DNA of 64,000 bases from Ophiura sarsii (GCA_035610835.1 CM069446.1:1875001-1939000), one strand, 5' to 3'; shown: positions 46,914 through 56,682, counted from the first letter of the stretch. Numbers and translations: made by a program. Notes: generated by a model from the letters alone, not told the origin.

Positions 46914-49215
46914 TTTGTTTTCAGTGAAAGTGGTTAGCGCCCTCTACCTGTTTTAGCGGTGTTTGTGGTTCGCAGATTTATCGACTCAAGGGGGACAGGC
47001 GCGGCGTTATATAGATTTAAAATTACAAGTTAGACATTACCCTCAACAATAATTATTGCTTTGACATGTGTCAGAGGCAATTATTTATATCAAGTGACAT
47101 GAGCATTAAATGTAACCATACATTGGGCAATACGTCGTGTAAATAATATAAAAACATTAGTAACGCCAATAAAATATGTGATATATTTGATAATTTTTGT
47201 AATCGTAGGCCCGTATACCAAAAACGTGCTTGGAAAATGCGTTCTGAACATAAAGCATCACTAATAGCTTCATAAAGCCGAAAAGTCCATTAACATAACG
47301 TTGCCACATGCTGTATTCATAAGATGTTTATTGTTTTCACTCGATTTAAATCGATGTGACAGTGTGTTTTATTTTGTAAATGTATGTTGTTGTTTTGTTT
47401 TGTTTTAGTTGGATGCACCGTTTATTTTAAGCCACTCAGTTCCACTGATGTAAAATTGTATTTCCAAATAAATAAATAGGCTACATATATAAATATTTTA
47501 GCGAATGATTCTGTAAAACGCTACACCCTGCCAGTGCCATGTCATTCATATTCACTTTACCCTTCACACTTCGTTTTCTAGAAATAATTTAAGAATGGGA
47601 TACCAGTGCTATATCCCGTGCTTCATACGGGCAAGTGGGTTTGTGCCAAAGACAGCCTCAGCACTTCTAATATCTATTATGTCTTCAGTGTTGAAATCCT
47701 TTTCTTTTTATTGGCCCATTGCCTATATAATTAAGTGTGGAGGAACTACATGTATAGATTAGAAGATTTTAGCTTTCTACATACCCTATGGGACTCACAA
47801 AAGTAACATTGATGTTTATGTAAGTCATTTATGACAAACACAAGAAAAAAGTTTGATAAAATAAGAATATTGATAAAATTCATGGAATTCATCCTGTATG
47901 CCAGGTTATCTATGACCATGCACATGCAGCAAACTTAGGCAGGGAGGCCAATGCTCATTATGATAATAAAACAGTGGTCAGTATACAGTTTGATCATAAT
48001 CTATTGAGAACTTTTTAAAAATAATAACGTTTATAAATTGAGTACAGCTTAATGACAAATAATGTCCTCAAATTTGGGTGGAAATCCCATGACCATGATG
48101 ACGGTACAAAAAGGGTTAAAAGATAGCTATTATTCACTCCAGTGGCGTACTCGAATTTGAAGAGGGTAGGGGTATGTGACTTTGCAGTCTGAAAACAGGG
48201 GCTTACCAAACTGACACATCCTGAATTGTGGGTCTTATGAAACTGAGTGGCATCTTTGAAAATGGGGGTGGTGAACTGCCCAAGGTTGAAATGGGGGGTC
48301 TTGGCGAACTGTCCCCGACTCCCCGGGGATCTTCAGTCTCGAAAATCTTCGTGTGTATTAGTATAGATCCTTCTCGCAAGCAGACCATCTCGAGACTCGA
48401 AAACGATATGCTTAGAGAACGGGTCTACAGGATTTCTGGGCTAATGAACGGGGCCGCGGGGGATAACGCCCGAACGGGAGAGTTTGGATTGTATAGCTTG
48501 TGGAACGACTTATCAGTGAAATGAGATGCTTATGAGATAGTATACACAGTTTGTCAATTCATTTACACAGGAATATGAATGAGGGTTTATTCTTCTGAGT
48601 CAACACACTTTGTTTATCAAATAGGGTTTACATAGCCGTGAAAATAGTTCACACATGAAGCGGGTTCTTCCAAATTACACCGAAAATATCTCAACAGTAA
48701 CTATAGTGTGCTCTATTCATCGCCTTTGCTGACTTTACTCTTTTAATTAATCATGTTGTTAAATGTTTTGATATTGCACATTGCAAAGATTAACAAACAA
48801 TGACACTAAACAAAACTGAACAAACAAACAGAGCATGGACAACAAATTGCCTTGAAAACTATAAAGCAACAACAGTATTGCCCAAATGTATAAATTTTCG
48901 AACAGAGAGGGACTGATCTGGGACTGATGTTATTTACGTGTTAGCGCCCTCTGTCGAGTAATTTGAGAATACTTGACACCGTTTGTCGGCATTGCATTTA
49001 CTATCTACTGAAGATAGCACGCGTACGTGCATACGTTCGCAAAAAAGGCAAACGTTTTGTAACTGCGTGTATTAACCAAAGATATCCATATGTAACGCAA
49101 ATAAGAAACAAAGACAAAACACGCAACATTTCAACACTGTGCGTAAAAACACCGTGGAATGTGTATTGACATTCTGGATTGGGTTGCAAATAGCCGTCAC
49201 TATCACTATACTTAC
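46914..49215. other. BCKDHB 5' flank; nothing else recognised
   Basis: No clear TATA box lies just upstream of 46913. AT-rich DNA follows. The frame at 48228-48524 lies in a repeat-like sequence (CCAGTGGCGTACTCG nearby) and is not recognised. Confidence 0.4.
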
Positions 49216-49273
49216 CTGGCGCAGGGGTAGCTTCGATCACCAAGGAAGCTCCCCCAGGTCGAGGCCTTGCCAT
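49216..49273 (-). CDS. Candidate first coding exon, gene unknown
   Basis: ATG at 49273 opens MARPRPGGASLVIEATPAP plus one base, ending at a strong donor (CCAG|GTAAGTATAG). Upstream on the minus strand the DNA is CpG-rich with two CCAAT motifs (CGCCAATCGC, AGCCAATGCC). The donor phase (1) equals that of BCKDHB exon 1, so it could be an alternative first exon of BCKDHB (replacing the transit peptide) or the start of another minus-strand gene. No homology is recognised. Confidence 0.4.
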
Positions 49274-50230
49274 TGCACTTCGGCATTGGCTGAAGCCTGC
49301 GATTGGCGTTCGGGTGTACCGGCGTGCAATTGTCTACGCGAAGTCTACACTTGCGACTCATCTGCGCATGCTCACATGCCACACTTTTTACTTTCACGTT
49401 AATGTCGCACACCGTGACACTTGCAGTACACCGTAATGTTACTCCGGCACATCGTGGCGCTTCCAATACACCGTCATGGTATTGTTACGCGTAGTCTATT
49501 TTTAGCTTATCATACATATGCAGACGATGCCAGACATGTGCTTATTCACGAATATTCAAGATGTGATGAAAATAGATGAATACCGAATGTGACGAAAGGT
49601 TAACATGATGGATACAATTATTCTTGAACCACCTGAGACAAGTATCTTGCATTGGAATGGGTTTAAACATGTTTAATGAAAAGTTCCAACATGAGTGATG
49701 CAGGCCCCACCCATGTCACGGGTTCTCCCAGCCACCCGACGGTTTTGATTCTGAACCGAATTGACTTTTAAGTCATTGTCGGTGTTTTCTCTTTAGTATA
49801 CCTGTGCAACCACAGCTCATAACCTAAAATTAGTTAAAAAGTGGGGTGACGGGGATGAGACGTAACCTGAAATCTAATATCTAGAATTCCTGGAATGATA
49901 ATTAGTATAGTAGCTTTTATATCTTACTACGTGGTGATAAGAGGATGCATGGGATTACATGCTATCTTATGGAGGGGACTATTGGGGGTTATTTTATAGA
50001 TATTATTGTGGGTTTTGAAATATAGGGAGTGCTCTTAATTATATATTATAAAAGAGCATGTATAGTAGGGATAGGTGGGTTTATATTATTTTTATATGTT
50101 AAAGAGACATTTTATTTTCAAAATGATTGGGAAACATATGGTAGGAGCATAAGGGAAGAGTGCTGTAGAGTATTTAAATATATGGGGAAGAAAATATAAA
50201 AAATTATATTTTTTGTTTTTGAAGTTTGGT

Positions 50231-50246
50231 GGCTCTGAAAAGAGCC
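50231..50246 (-). terminator. Histone-type 3' stem-loop (distal, ORF1, left)
   Basis: The minus strand reads GGCTCTTTTCAGAGCC then ACCAAAC: a 6-bp stem, a UUUC loop and the 3' ACC flank. It is about 120 nt beyond the first stem-loop of ORF1. Confidence 0.85.
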
Positions 50247-50350
50247 TTCTTAGGAGTGTATAGAATTTTATTTATTTATAAGTAAATAATGGGAAGATGC
50301 ATATTTGTTTAGAACATTTGTTCATTTAAACTCTTTTTGGAAGGTGGGGT

Positions 50351-50366
50351 GGCTCTGAAAAGAGCC
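50351..50366 (-). terminator. Histone-type 3' stem-loop (proximal, ORF1, left)
   Basis: AAACGGCTCTTTTCAGAGCC then ACCCCACC begins 23 nt after the ORF1 stop. A purine-rich CCAAAAAGAG lies about 12 nt downstream of the stem, where histone pre-mRNAs carry the U7 snRNA-binding element. Confidence 0.9.
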
Positions 50367-50389
50367 GTTTGTGCTGCAATAGCGAAATA

Positions 50390-51280
50390 TTAATGCCGTC
50401 TTGTTTCTTGTCTCCTCTGGTTTGTAGACTGGAGGGATGGGCCCGGGTAGGTACTCATAAGAGGCATCGGGCGTGTGTTTCTCGGTGTTTCTCGGTGCTT
50501 TCTTGGTACCGCCTGGTATGGTGCTTTACGTTTCCTTGAAGTTGCTCTGTCGTTATGAGCTCTCGCCCTTGATGCCGCTTTCCTGACGATCTCTCTTTCT
50601 AGGATCTCCTTCGCCAGCTCCAATTCTTGTGGTGGGCACTCCATTTGAACTCTCCTTCTCGCCTTCTGTTCAGCTTGGTTGCATTCTGCTTTACAGGTGG
50701 GTATTACGTTGGTGGCAAGATCATTAAAAAGGATAGATAAGATCTTGTTGTTGTTGGCAGTATCTGCCTTTTGGACTTCTATCTGGGCTATGACCGAGAA
50801 AGAAAAGTCGCCTCCTAATGTAGGCAGGTGACGGTTGGTGTCTAGTGATTCAGAAATTTTGGAAGAACCGTCTATGACAGTTTGTAGTTGAGCTTGTCTA
50901 GATTCTAGACTTGCAAGGTGGGAGTAGTTTCGCTCTACCGTCTTAACAAGGTTGGCAACAAATTTAAAAGTAACAGAGGAAAGGCGTTTCTGAATAATAG
51001 ACGGTATGGTGACATCGGCGCTCGTTTGTTTTGATGGGATAATTTGTGAGTCCTGAATTTGGTATTGATTGGATAAATTTGGGGAGAAGGACTGATCAAT
51101 CAGACGTCCTTTGGGAGATGGAGAAGGTTTGAGAGGAGATGAAGGTGATTTGGTGAGGTCCATTTCTTCTGAGCTGGAGGCGGAGCTGGAGGCGGAGCTG
51201 GAATCTTCTGGCTGCTTTCTGGTTGGTTTCTTCTGTTTGTTGCGGCGGCTGAGTTTGTTGTGGCGAGCTGGAGTTGACAT
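50390..51280 (-). CDS. PLE ORF1, gag-like basic protein (left copy)
   Basis: 296 residues. The N-terminus is Lys/Arg-rich (NKLSRRNKQKKPTRKQ), followed by a Ser-rich stretch and a Pro/Ser segment with SPSPKGR. Residues about 95-235 have alternating hydrophobic and charged residues that could form helices or a coiled coil (IIQKRLSSVTFKFVANLVKT, LELAKEILEREIVRKA). The C-terminus is Arg-rich with RKRKAP, a possible nuclear localisation signal. No zinc knuckle is visible. It is probably the nucleic-acid-binding partner of the RT. It is translationally identical to the copy at 55746-56636 and followed directly by histone-type stem-loops. Confidence 0.85.
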   Translation of the reverse strand: MSTPARHNKLSRRNKQKKPTRKQPEDSSSASSSASSSEEMDLTKSPSSPLKPSPSPKGRLIDQSFSPNLSNQYQIQDSQIIPSKQTSADVTIPSIIQKRLSSVTFKFVANLVKTVERNYSHLASLESRQAQLQTVIDGSSKISESLDTNRHLPTLGGDFSFSVIAQIEVQKADTANNNKILSILFNDLATNVIPTCKAECNQAEQKARRRVQMECPPQELELAKEILEREIVRKAASRARAHNDRATSRKRKAPYQAVPRKHRETPRNTRPMPLMSTYPGPSLQSTNQRRQETRRH

Positions 51281-51326
51281 CTTGTTGTTGGTTGAGAGAA
51301 CACGGTGTTGACTGTAGAGTAGACAC

Positions 51327-51342
51327 GGCGGGAATGAATTGG
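51327..51342 (-). promoter_or_regulatory. E2F-like site and CCAAT upstream of ORF1 (left)
   Basis: The minus strand has ACCAATTCATTCCCGCC: a CCAAT box 3 nt from TTCCCGCC (E2F-like), about 50 nt before the ORF1 start. The duplicate is at 56683-56698. Confidence 0.45.
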
Positions 51343-52058
51343 TAGTATGATTATGGGGGTTTCTTATGCAGTTATTGCGGACGTGCGAGAAATAGGTTAT
51401 GTCTGTAACTTTCTCGGTGGTAGAGTTTGGCGAGATTTGGCGAGATTCGCCGTTGGGAAAATTTTATCGTAGAGATGCACTCGGACGTCGGTGAAAATGA
51501 ATATTATCGTCCATTTTGTATTTGGTGGCGGATGTGGGATCGGGTTTTCTTTGGATATGGATAATGTGTTATATTTGGAGGGATTTGAGGGTGGAAATAG
51601 GTGTTATTATGTGGAGTATTTGTTTATTCCGTCGTATGTGAACGGGGGTATATACTTATATTTTAGAGATCTTCATGTCAAGTTCTCTGTTTAAAATAGG
51701 TATGGGTTGAGGGATAGTTATATTTGAATAGGGGTTTTAGGTACAGGGGATATGTATTATAAGGATGTTATTATGTGGAACTGAGTGGGGGTGATGCTAT
51801 CTTTGATGGGAAACAAACCAATTAAAGTATTGTATAGAGGGGTGGGTAGGGTGGAATTATTATATTCCATAGGAGGGTAAGAACAGTCTATAAAGTATTA
51901 AGTATTTAATATTTATAGGGGGAGATGTAAAATATATAAAATTTTACATGTGTGTCATAATTAAGGATAGATGAAGAAAATGAGGGTAAGTTGAGGGGTG
52001 TTAAAATATTAAATTATTAACGTATATGTAGGTTACTAGGTGTTAGAGCTGTGAGCTA

Positions 52059-52101
52059 GCGAGACTAGTTTCTGGGTCGCTCAAACCCGTCTTCAGTCGC
52101 C
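52059..52101 (-). ncRNA. Hammerhead ribozyme, type I-like (left)
   Basis: On the minus strand: GGCGA, core CTGAAGA (fits CUGANGA), stem II C-GGGT/ACCC-A with loop TTGAGCG, GAAA, CTAG, TC, then TCGCT. Stem I is GGCGA/TCGCT. Helix III is only C-TA-G, but ACTAGT is self-complementary, as in PLE hammerheads thought to act as dimers. The basal stem II pair is a C-A mismatch, so activity may be reduced. Predicted cleavage is after GTC. Confidence 0.75.
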
Positions 52102-52282
52102 TTGTAGAAAATAAAATAAGTTAATTAAACTTTTGAGTTGCTCTGGGTGGGTGGTACTTGGGAGTATATATATATTCATTCTATGCGTACACTTATTATT
52201 GTATGAAATAAGTTGTGTCGTTATGAATGAGATCGGTGAAGTTATGGGTCGTTCTTAAATAATGTTCAAGTGGAGTTATGGT

Positions 52283-52298
52283 GGCTCTGAAAAGAGCC
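52283..52298 (-). terminator. Histone-type 3' stem-loop after the RT ORF
   Basis: CAAAAGGCTCTTTTCAGAGC-C then ACCATAA starts about 68 nt after the RT stop codon. The stem and UUUC loop are perfect. The truncated upstream PLE copy begins inside this stem (homology ends at 57642). Confidence 0.9.
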
Positions 52299-52366
52299 TT
52301 TTGACATGTTGTCCATTTTTGGTAGGACTATTTATTATAGAATTGTTTTAGAAAAGAGATAAGGAT

Positions 52367-54505
52367 TTATGGTGTGGCAGTATCAACTGTTTCACCATTG
52401 TCTATCTCGGGATCTTCTAGAATAATCATGTCTTGGGGGTGGTGTTGATTGAAATCTATAAACTGTTCGTAGGATCGGGTGTAAAAATCATTGAAACCTC
52501 TGCTCTCTACTTCTAGGTCTTGTAACATCTGAAGTGTTGGAGAGCCTGAGCGTGGGTTATTTGAAACCGTATCAATATTTTGGTAGTTCGATTTCGGGAG
52601 TTTAGCTTTGACTAAGCTATCATTTAGATTCTTAGCTCTGCTATATGCTATAATGGGGGTGTCGGGGAAGATGTTATTAAGGATGGGATCTTTAGAGATA
52701 ATATCCCAGTGTTTGATGAGGGCTTTTTTGATGTGTTTACTAGAAATATGGGGATAGTATTGTGATTTGAAGACCAGTGGTATAGTATTATCATGTGTCT
52801 TCTCTGCTATGTAGTGTGTTCTGTTGGTGAAATTCACGCCTTTTGAGGCTGATGTAATTTCTGATTGGGTATAACCTCTTTCTAAGAGTTTCTTGAAGAA
52901 TACGCTCTTTTTGTCTTCATAGGATTTGGGATTGCTGGAGTTTCTGACGTATCTTATCAGTTCTCCTTTGATAAATCCTCGGAAAACATTTGGGCTGTGG
53001 CATGAGGATCTCTCTAGATAACAATATGTTTCTGTGGGTTTTGTGAAACATTTGATGTCTAGGATATTAGATTTCATAAACCTTTCTCCTTTATATATGA
53101 CTAGGTCTAGAAATTGGATTTCTGTGTTAGAGGCTTCATAGGTGAATTTGATGGAGTCATGTAACTCATTTATTTGTGCGGTGAATTGTTTCAATTCATC
53201 CATGGTGCCTTCCCATGCTATGAATGTATCATCCATGTACACGAAGAGGGATTTGATTCTGGGTTCTGAATCGTATATTTTTTGTATAAGTTTGTTGACA
53301 ACTAAGCAACTAATACTAGGGCTTGATCTTAAACCCATGGGGGTGCCTGAGGTTTGGAGAAAATATCTGCCGTTAAATTCAAATGCATTGCGGTAGAGTA
53401 TTAATTTGAGCAATTGGCTCATGTGGTGTAGTCCGGGGATCGGTGGGTTAATAGAATTAGCTTCAAGATTTGCCAGGGTTTCCATGGCTACTTCATAAGC
53501 TTCTTCTTGGGGTACTGAGGTGAACATGCTTTTAACATCAATACTTCCTAGTATGATATTGTTTGCGAGTATAAGGGTTTCTATCTTTCTGATTGTGTCG
53601 GCCGTGTCTTTCAGATAGAAGGGAGATTTTTGGACGGTTGGGAGTAAATATTTGTCTACGAATTCTGAGATTCTGTTAAGGGGACTGCTTACTGAGGATA
53701 CCACTGGTCGGCCTACAAATTTTGAGCCTTTCGGTGGTATTTTGTGTACCTTAGGAAGCATGAAAAATACTGGTGTATTCTTCTCGAGATTCTCATATGG
53801 GTCTAGGTATTTGGAAAGGGGTTTATCTATTTCTTTAGACAAATACATTTCGTGTATCACCTCGTTTATCATTTTGGCAGTGTCGGGAGTCATATCATAG
53901 TCTAGTTCTATGTATGATTTGGGATCGCTTAGTTGTCTGTAGCCTTCTAAAATATAGTCTTTGGTAGACATAACACAGATACCTCTCCCTTTATCATACC
54001 TTTTAAGGATGATATTAGGGTTGGTTTTCAGGGAGTTGATTGCTTTTAATTCTGTCTTATTCATATTAGGTTGGACAGTTTTTATGGGGATGTTGGAGAA
54101 TTCTATTTTGATGGTTTCGAGGTAGTCCTCTAGAGCGTGGTTATAAGTTGGGTTTGGGTTCCATGTCGATGGGTTGCGGAATTTATGTTTAGATTTCCAG
54201 CCTTTGATATTGGCTATGTATCTAATTCTCATACTTCTAGTAAGGATTTGTAGTGATAACATAAGGGTTCTTTTAGTTGGTTTGTTGGGTGTCGGGATAT
54301 AGTTAAAGCCTTTCCCTAGTGCTAGGATTTCATCGTCGGACAGTATATAGTCCGAGAGATTCATGATGAAATTACTCGCTTTGGAGATAAGGTTTTGACG
54401 TTTAGACTTTCTAGTAGCGGATCTTTTAGATCGGAAGGAATTCTTTTTCCATTTGTTTTTATGTTTATTCCTATTTTGGGATGGCTGTCTAAAACAGCGT
54501 GGCAT
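52367..54505 (-). CDS. PLE reverse transcriptase (ORF2), no GIY-YIG
   Basis: 712 residues, uninterrupted. The N-terminus is very basic (residues 10-37). RT signatures of the Penelope/telomerase-related class: DKG at 171-173 in RYDKGRGICVM, then KDYILEGYRQL; LPKVHK at 250; GRPVVSSVSSP at 265; SIDVKSMFTSVP with the first catalytic Asp at 323; TSGTPMGLRSSPSIS at 385; YMDDTF at 423-428 with the catalytic pair; FLDLVIYKG at 465; and the thumb FRGFIKGELIRYVRNSS at about 508. The C-terminus after residue 640 is acidic and has no GIY-YIG endonuclease or Cys motif, and none is seen N-terminally. It would prime on existing 3' ends or rely on host nicks. The intact frame suggests recent activity. Confidence 0.93.
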   Translation of the reverse strand: MPRCFRQPSQNRNKHKNKWKKNSFRSKRSATRKSKRQNLISKASNFIMNLSDYILSDDEILALGKGFNYIPTPNKPTKRTLMLSLQILTRSMRIRYIANIKGWKSKHKFRNPSTWNPNPTYNHALEDYLETIKIEFSNIPIKTVQPNMNKTELKAINSLKTNPNIILKRYDKGRGICVMSTKDYILEGYRQLSDPKSYIELDYDMTPDTAKMINEVIHEMYLSKEIDKPLSKYLDPYENLEKNTPVFFMLPKVHKIPPKGSKFVGRPVVSSVSSPLNRISEFVDKYLLPTVQKSPFYLKDTADTIRKIETLILANNIILGSIDVKSMFTSVPQEEAYEVAMETLANLEANSINPPIPGLHHMSQLLKLILYRNAFEFNGRYFLQTSGTPMGLRSSPSISCLVVNKLIQKIYDSEPRIKSLFVYMDDTFIAWEGTMDELKQFTAQINELHDSIKFTYEASNTEIQFLDLVIYKGERFMKSNILDIKCFTKPTETYCYLERSSCHSPNVFRGFIKGELIRYVRNSSNPKSYEDKKSVFFKKLLERGYTQSEITSASKGVNFTNRTHYIAEKTHDNTIPLVFKSQYYPHISSKHIKKALIKHWDIISKDPILNNIFPDTPIIAYSRAKNLNDSLVKAKLPKSNYQNIDTVSNNPRSGSPTLQMLQDLEVESRGFNDFYTRSYEQFIDFNQHHPQDMIILEDPEIDNGETVDTATP

Positions 54506-54641
54506 GTTTTTAATAGTACCGTATTATACTTCGTATTATGCGGTCTATATATGCGTATAGGAGTGGGATTGATGATACCACAACAATTAGTTGTAGTGTG
54601 GAATTTAGTGAATAAAATAGGCATAAAAACTCTTTTGTGGT

Positions 54642-54657
54642 AGCTCTGAGAAGAGCT
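54642..54657 (-). terminator. Variant histone-type stem-loop (TCTC loop) 1
   Basis: AGCTCT-TCTC-AGAGCT then ACCACAAAAGAG: a 6-bp stem, a loop fitting UYUN, an ACCACA 3' flank and a U7-type purine element right after. It lies in the leader upstream of the RT ORF. Confidence 0.65.
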
Positions 54658-54677
54658 TTTGTATACTCTTTTGTGGT

Positions 54678-54693
54678 AGCTCTGAGAAGAGCT
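54678..54693 (-). terminator. Variant histone-type stem-loop (TCTC loop) 2
   Basis: Same sequence as the copy at 54642, duplicated with its ACCACAAAAGAG flank at 36-bp spacing. The pair would define short transcripts from the CCAAT promoter. Confidence 0.65.
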
Positions 54694-54878
54694 TTTTGTA
54701 TGTACCTTTTTAATGTAAAAGGGCTGCTGTAGTACTAGAAGTCTGTAGTCTTTTCCTTTGTTGATTCGCTGGTTGAGTAGACGGAGCGGTGTTGCTTGTG
54801 TATACACGGAGCAGTAGAGTGATAAATGAGGCTCTTGTTGTGGTTACGGCGGTATCCTGATGTTGCCGGTCTTTTGTG

Positions 54879-54933
54879 ATTGGCTATGAAAGCTGGCTTC
54901 GTGATTGGTCACGAAAGCGGGCTATGTGATTGG
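54879..54933 (-). promoter_or_regulatory. Three CCAAT boxes at 25-bp spacing
   Basis: CCAAT lies on the minus strand at 54929-54933, 54904-54908 and 54879-54883, each in the context CCAATCAC (NF-Y type) except the last (CCAATCACAA). Exactly 25 bp separate neighbours. An ATTTATC at about 54820 could serve as a TATA-like element. They lie about 375-430 nt before the RT start. Multiple CCAAT boxes are common in histone promoters. Confidence 0.6.
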
Positions 54934-55586
54934 TTGGGATTCGGTAGGGCAGTTCTTTGGATAGTTTTTGCCTTTATGATGGCGTAGTCCTTGTAGTATT
55001 ATATACTTTAGGCGTTTTGGGTGTGTGTGTGTAGGATCCTATAAATTCTGAGATATAGATAACTAGGGATTCATCGAAAAGACCTGTAAGGGTCAAAACA
55101 CGAATTCTATACGTCCGCCGCACATCGTTCTCAACCTTTTTCTAGTATTTATAAATAAATAATATAGGTCGGTTGAGAAATAGTCAAAGTTAAAAAGTGG
55201 GGTGACGGGGATGAGACGTAACCTGAAATCTAATATCTAGAATTCCTGGAATGATAATTAGTATAGTAGCTTTTATATCTTACTACGTGGTGATAAGAGG
55301 ATGCATGGGATTACATGCTATCTTATGGAGGGGACTATTGGGGGTTATTTTATAGATATTATTGCGGGTTTTGAAATATAGGGAGTGCTCTTAATTATAT
55401 ATTATAAAAGAGCATGTATAGTAGGGATAGGTGGGTTTATATTATTTTTATATGTTAAAGAGACATTTTATTTTCAAAATGATTGGGAAACATATGGTAG
55501 GAGCATAAGGGAAGAGTGCTGTAGAGTATTTAAATATATGGGGAAGAAAATATAAAAAATTATATTTTTTGTTTTTGAAGTTTGGT

Positions 55587-55602
55587 GGCTCTGAAAAGAG
55601 CC
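55587..55602 (-). terminator. Histone-type 3' stem-loop (distal, ORF1, right)
   Basis: Duplicate of 50231-50246: GGCTCTTTTCAGAGCC then ACCAAAC. Confidence 0.85.
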
Positions 55603-55706
55603 TTCTTAGGAGTGTATAGAATTTTATTTATTTATAAGTAAATAATGGGAAGATGCATATTTGTTTAGAACATTTGTTCATTTAAACTCTTTTTGGAAGG
55701 TGGGGT

Positions 55707-55722
55707 GGCTCTGAAAAGAGCC
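55707..55722 (-). terminator. Histone-type 3' stem-loop (proximal, ORF1, right)
   Basis: Duplicate of 50351-50366, 23 nt after the ORF1 stop, with the same CCAAAAAGAG downstream. Confidence 0.9.
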
Positions 55723-55745
55723 GTTTGTGCTGCAATAGCGAAATA

Positions 55746-56636
55746 TTAATGCCGTCTTGTTTCTTGTCTCCTCTGGTTTGTAGACTGGAGGGATGGGCCC
55801 GGGTAGGTACTCATAAGAGGCATCGGGCGTGTGTTTCTCGGTGTTTCTCGGTGCTTTCTTGGTACCGCCTGGTATGGTGCTTTACGTTTCCTTGAAGTTG
55901 CTCTGTCGTTATGAGCTCTCGCCCTTGATGCCGCTTTCCTGACGATCTCTCTTTCTAGGATCTCCTTCGCCAGCTCCAATTCTTGTGGTGGGCACTCCAT
56001 TTGAACTCTCCTTCTCGCCTTCTGTTCAGCTTGGTTGCATTCTGCTTTACAGGTGGGTATTACGTTGGTGGCAAGATCATTAAAAAGGATAGATAAGATC
56101 TTGTTGTTGTTGGCAGTATCTGCCTTTTGGACTTCTATCTGGGCTATGACCGAGAAAGAAAAGTCGCCTCCTAATGTAGGCAGGTGACGGTTGGTGTCTA
56201 GTGATTCAGAAATTTTGGAAGAACCGTCTATGACAGTTTGTAGTTGAGCTTGTCTAGATTCTAGACTTGCAAGGTGGGAGTAGTTTCGCTCTACCGTCTT
56301 AACAAGGTTGGCAACAAATTTAAAAGTAACAGAGGAAAGGCGTTTCTGAATAATAGACGGTATGGTGACATCGGCGCTCGTTTGTTTTGATGGGATAATT
56401 TGTGAGTCCTGAATTTGGTATTGATTGGATAAATTTGGGGAGAAGGACTGATCAATCAGACGTCCTTTGGGAGATGGAGAAGGTTTGAGAGGAGATGAAG
56501 GTGATTTGGTGAGGTCCATTTCTTCTGAGCTGGAGGCGGAGCTGGAGGCGGAGCTGGAATCTTCTGGCTGCTTTCTGGTTGGTTTCTTCTGTTTGTTGCG
56601 GCGGCTGAGTTTGTTGTGGCGAGCTGGAGTTGACAT
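55746..56636 (-). CDS. PLE ORF1, gag-like basic protein (right copy)
   Basis: 296 residues, identical in sequence to the product of 50390-51280. In the RNA unit running from one hammerhead to the next (57424 to 52068), this is the ORF1 that precedes the RT, giving the usual PLE order ORF1-ORF2. Its own stem-loops lie between it and the RT. The two ORFs may therefore be expressed from separate mRNAs, with the CCAAT promoter serving the second. Confidence 0.85.
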   Translation of the reverse strand: MSTPARHNKLSRRNKQKKPTRKQPEDSSSASSSASSSEEMDLTKSPSSPLKPSPSPKGRLIDQSFSPNLSNQYQIQDSQIIPSKQTSADVTIPSIIQKRLSSVTFKFVANLVKTVERNYSHLASLESRQAQLQTVIDGSSKISESLDTNRHLPTLGGDFSFSVIAQIEVQKADTANNNKILSILFNDLATNVIPTCKAECNQAEQKARRRVQMECPPQELELAKEILEREIVRKAASRARAHNDRATSRKRKAPYQAVPRKHRETPRNTRPMPLMSTYPGPSLQSTNQRRQETRRH

Positions 56637-56682
56637 CTTGTTGTTGGTTGAGAGAACACGGTGTTGACTGTAGAGTAGACAC

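Larger units (their letters stand above)
49832..52286 (-). repeat. PLE pseudo-LTR, left copy (2455 bp)
   Basis: It contains the hammerhead, ORF1 and three histone-type stem-loops. The left boundary is where homology with 55188 stops (T versus A at 49831/55187). Confidence 0.92.

Noticed and set aside
51491..51694. 67-codon frame duplicated in both PLE pseudo-LTRs
   Set aside because: It lies upstream of and antisense to ORF1 and is identical only because the whole pseudo-LTR is duplicated. No domain or codon signal supports it.
54361..54807. 148-codon frame upstream of the PLE RT as a third PLE gene
   Set aside because: It overlaps the stem-loop duplication (which creates the repeated KSSSQSYHKRV) and the RT start in another frame. 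No domain is visible. At most it is an upstream ORF.
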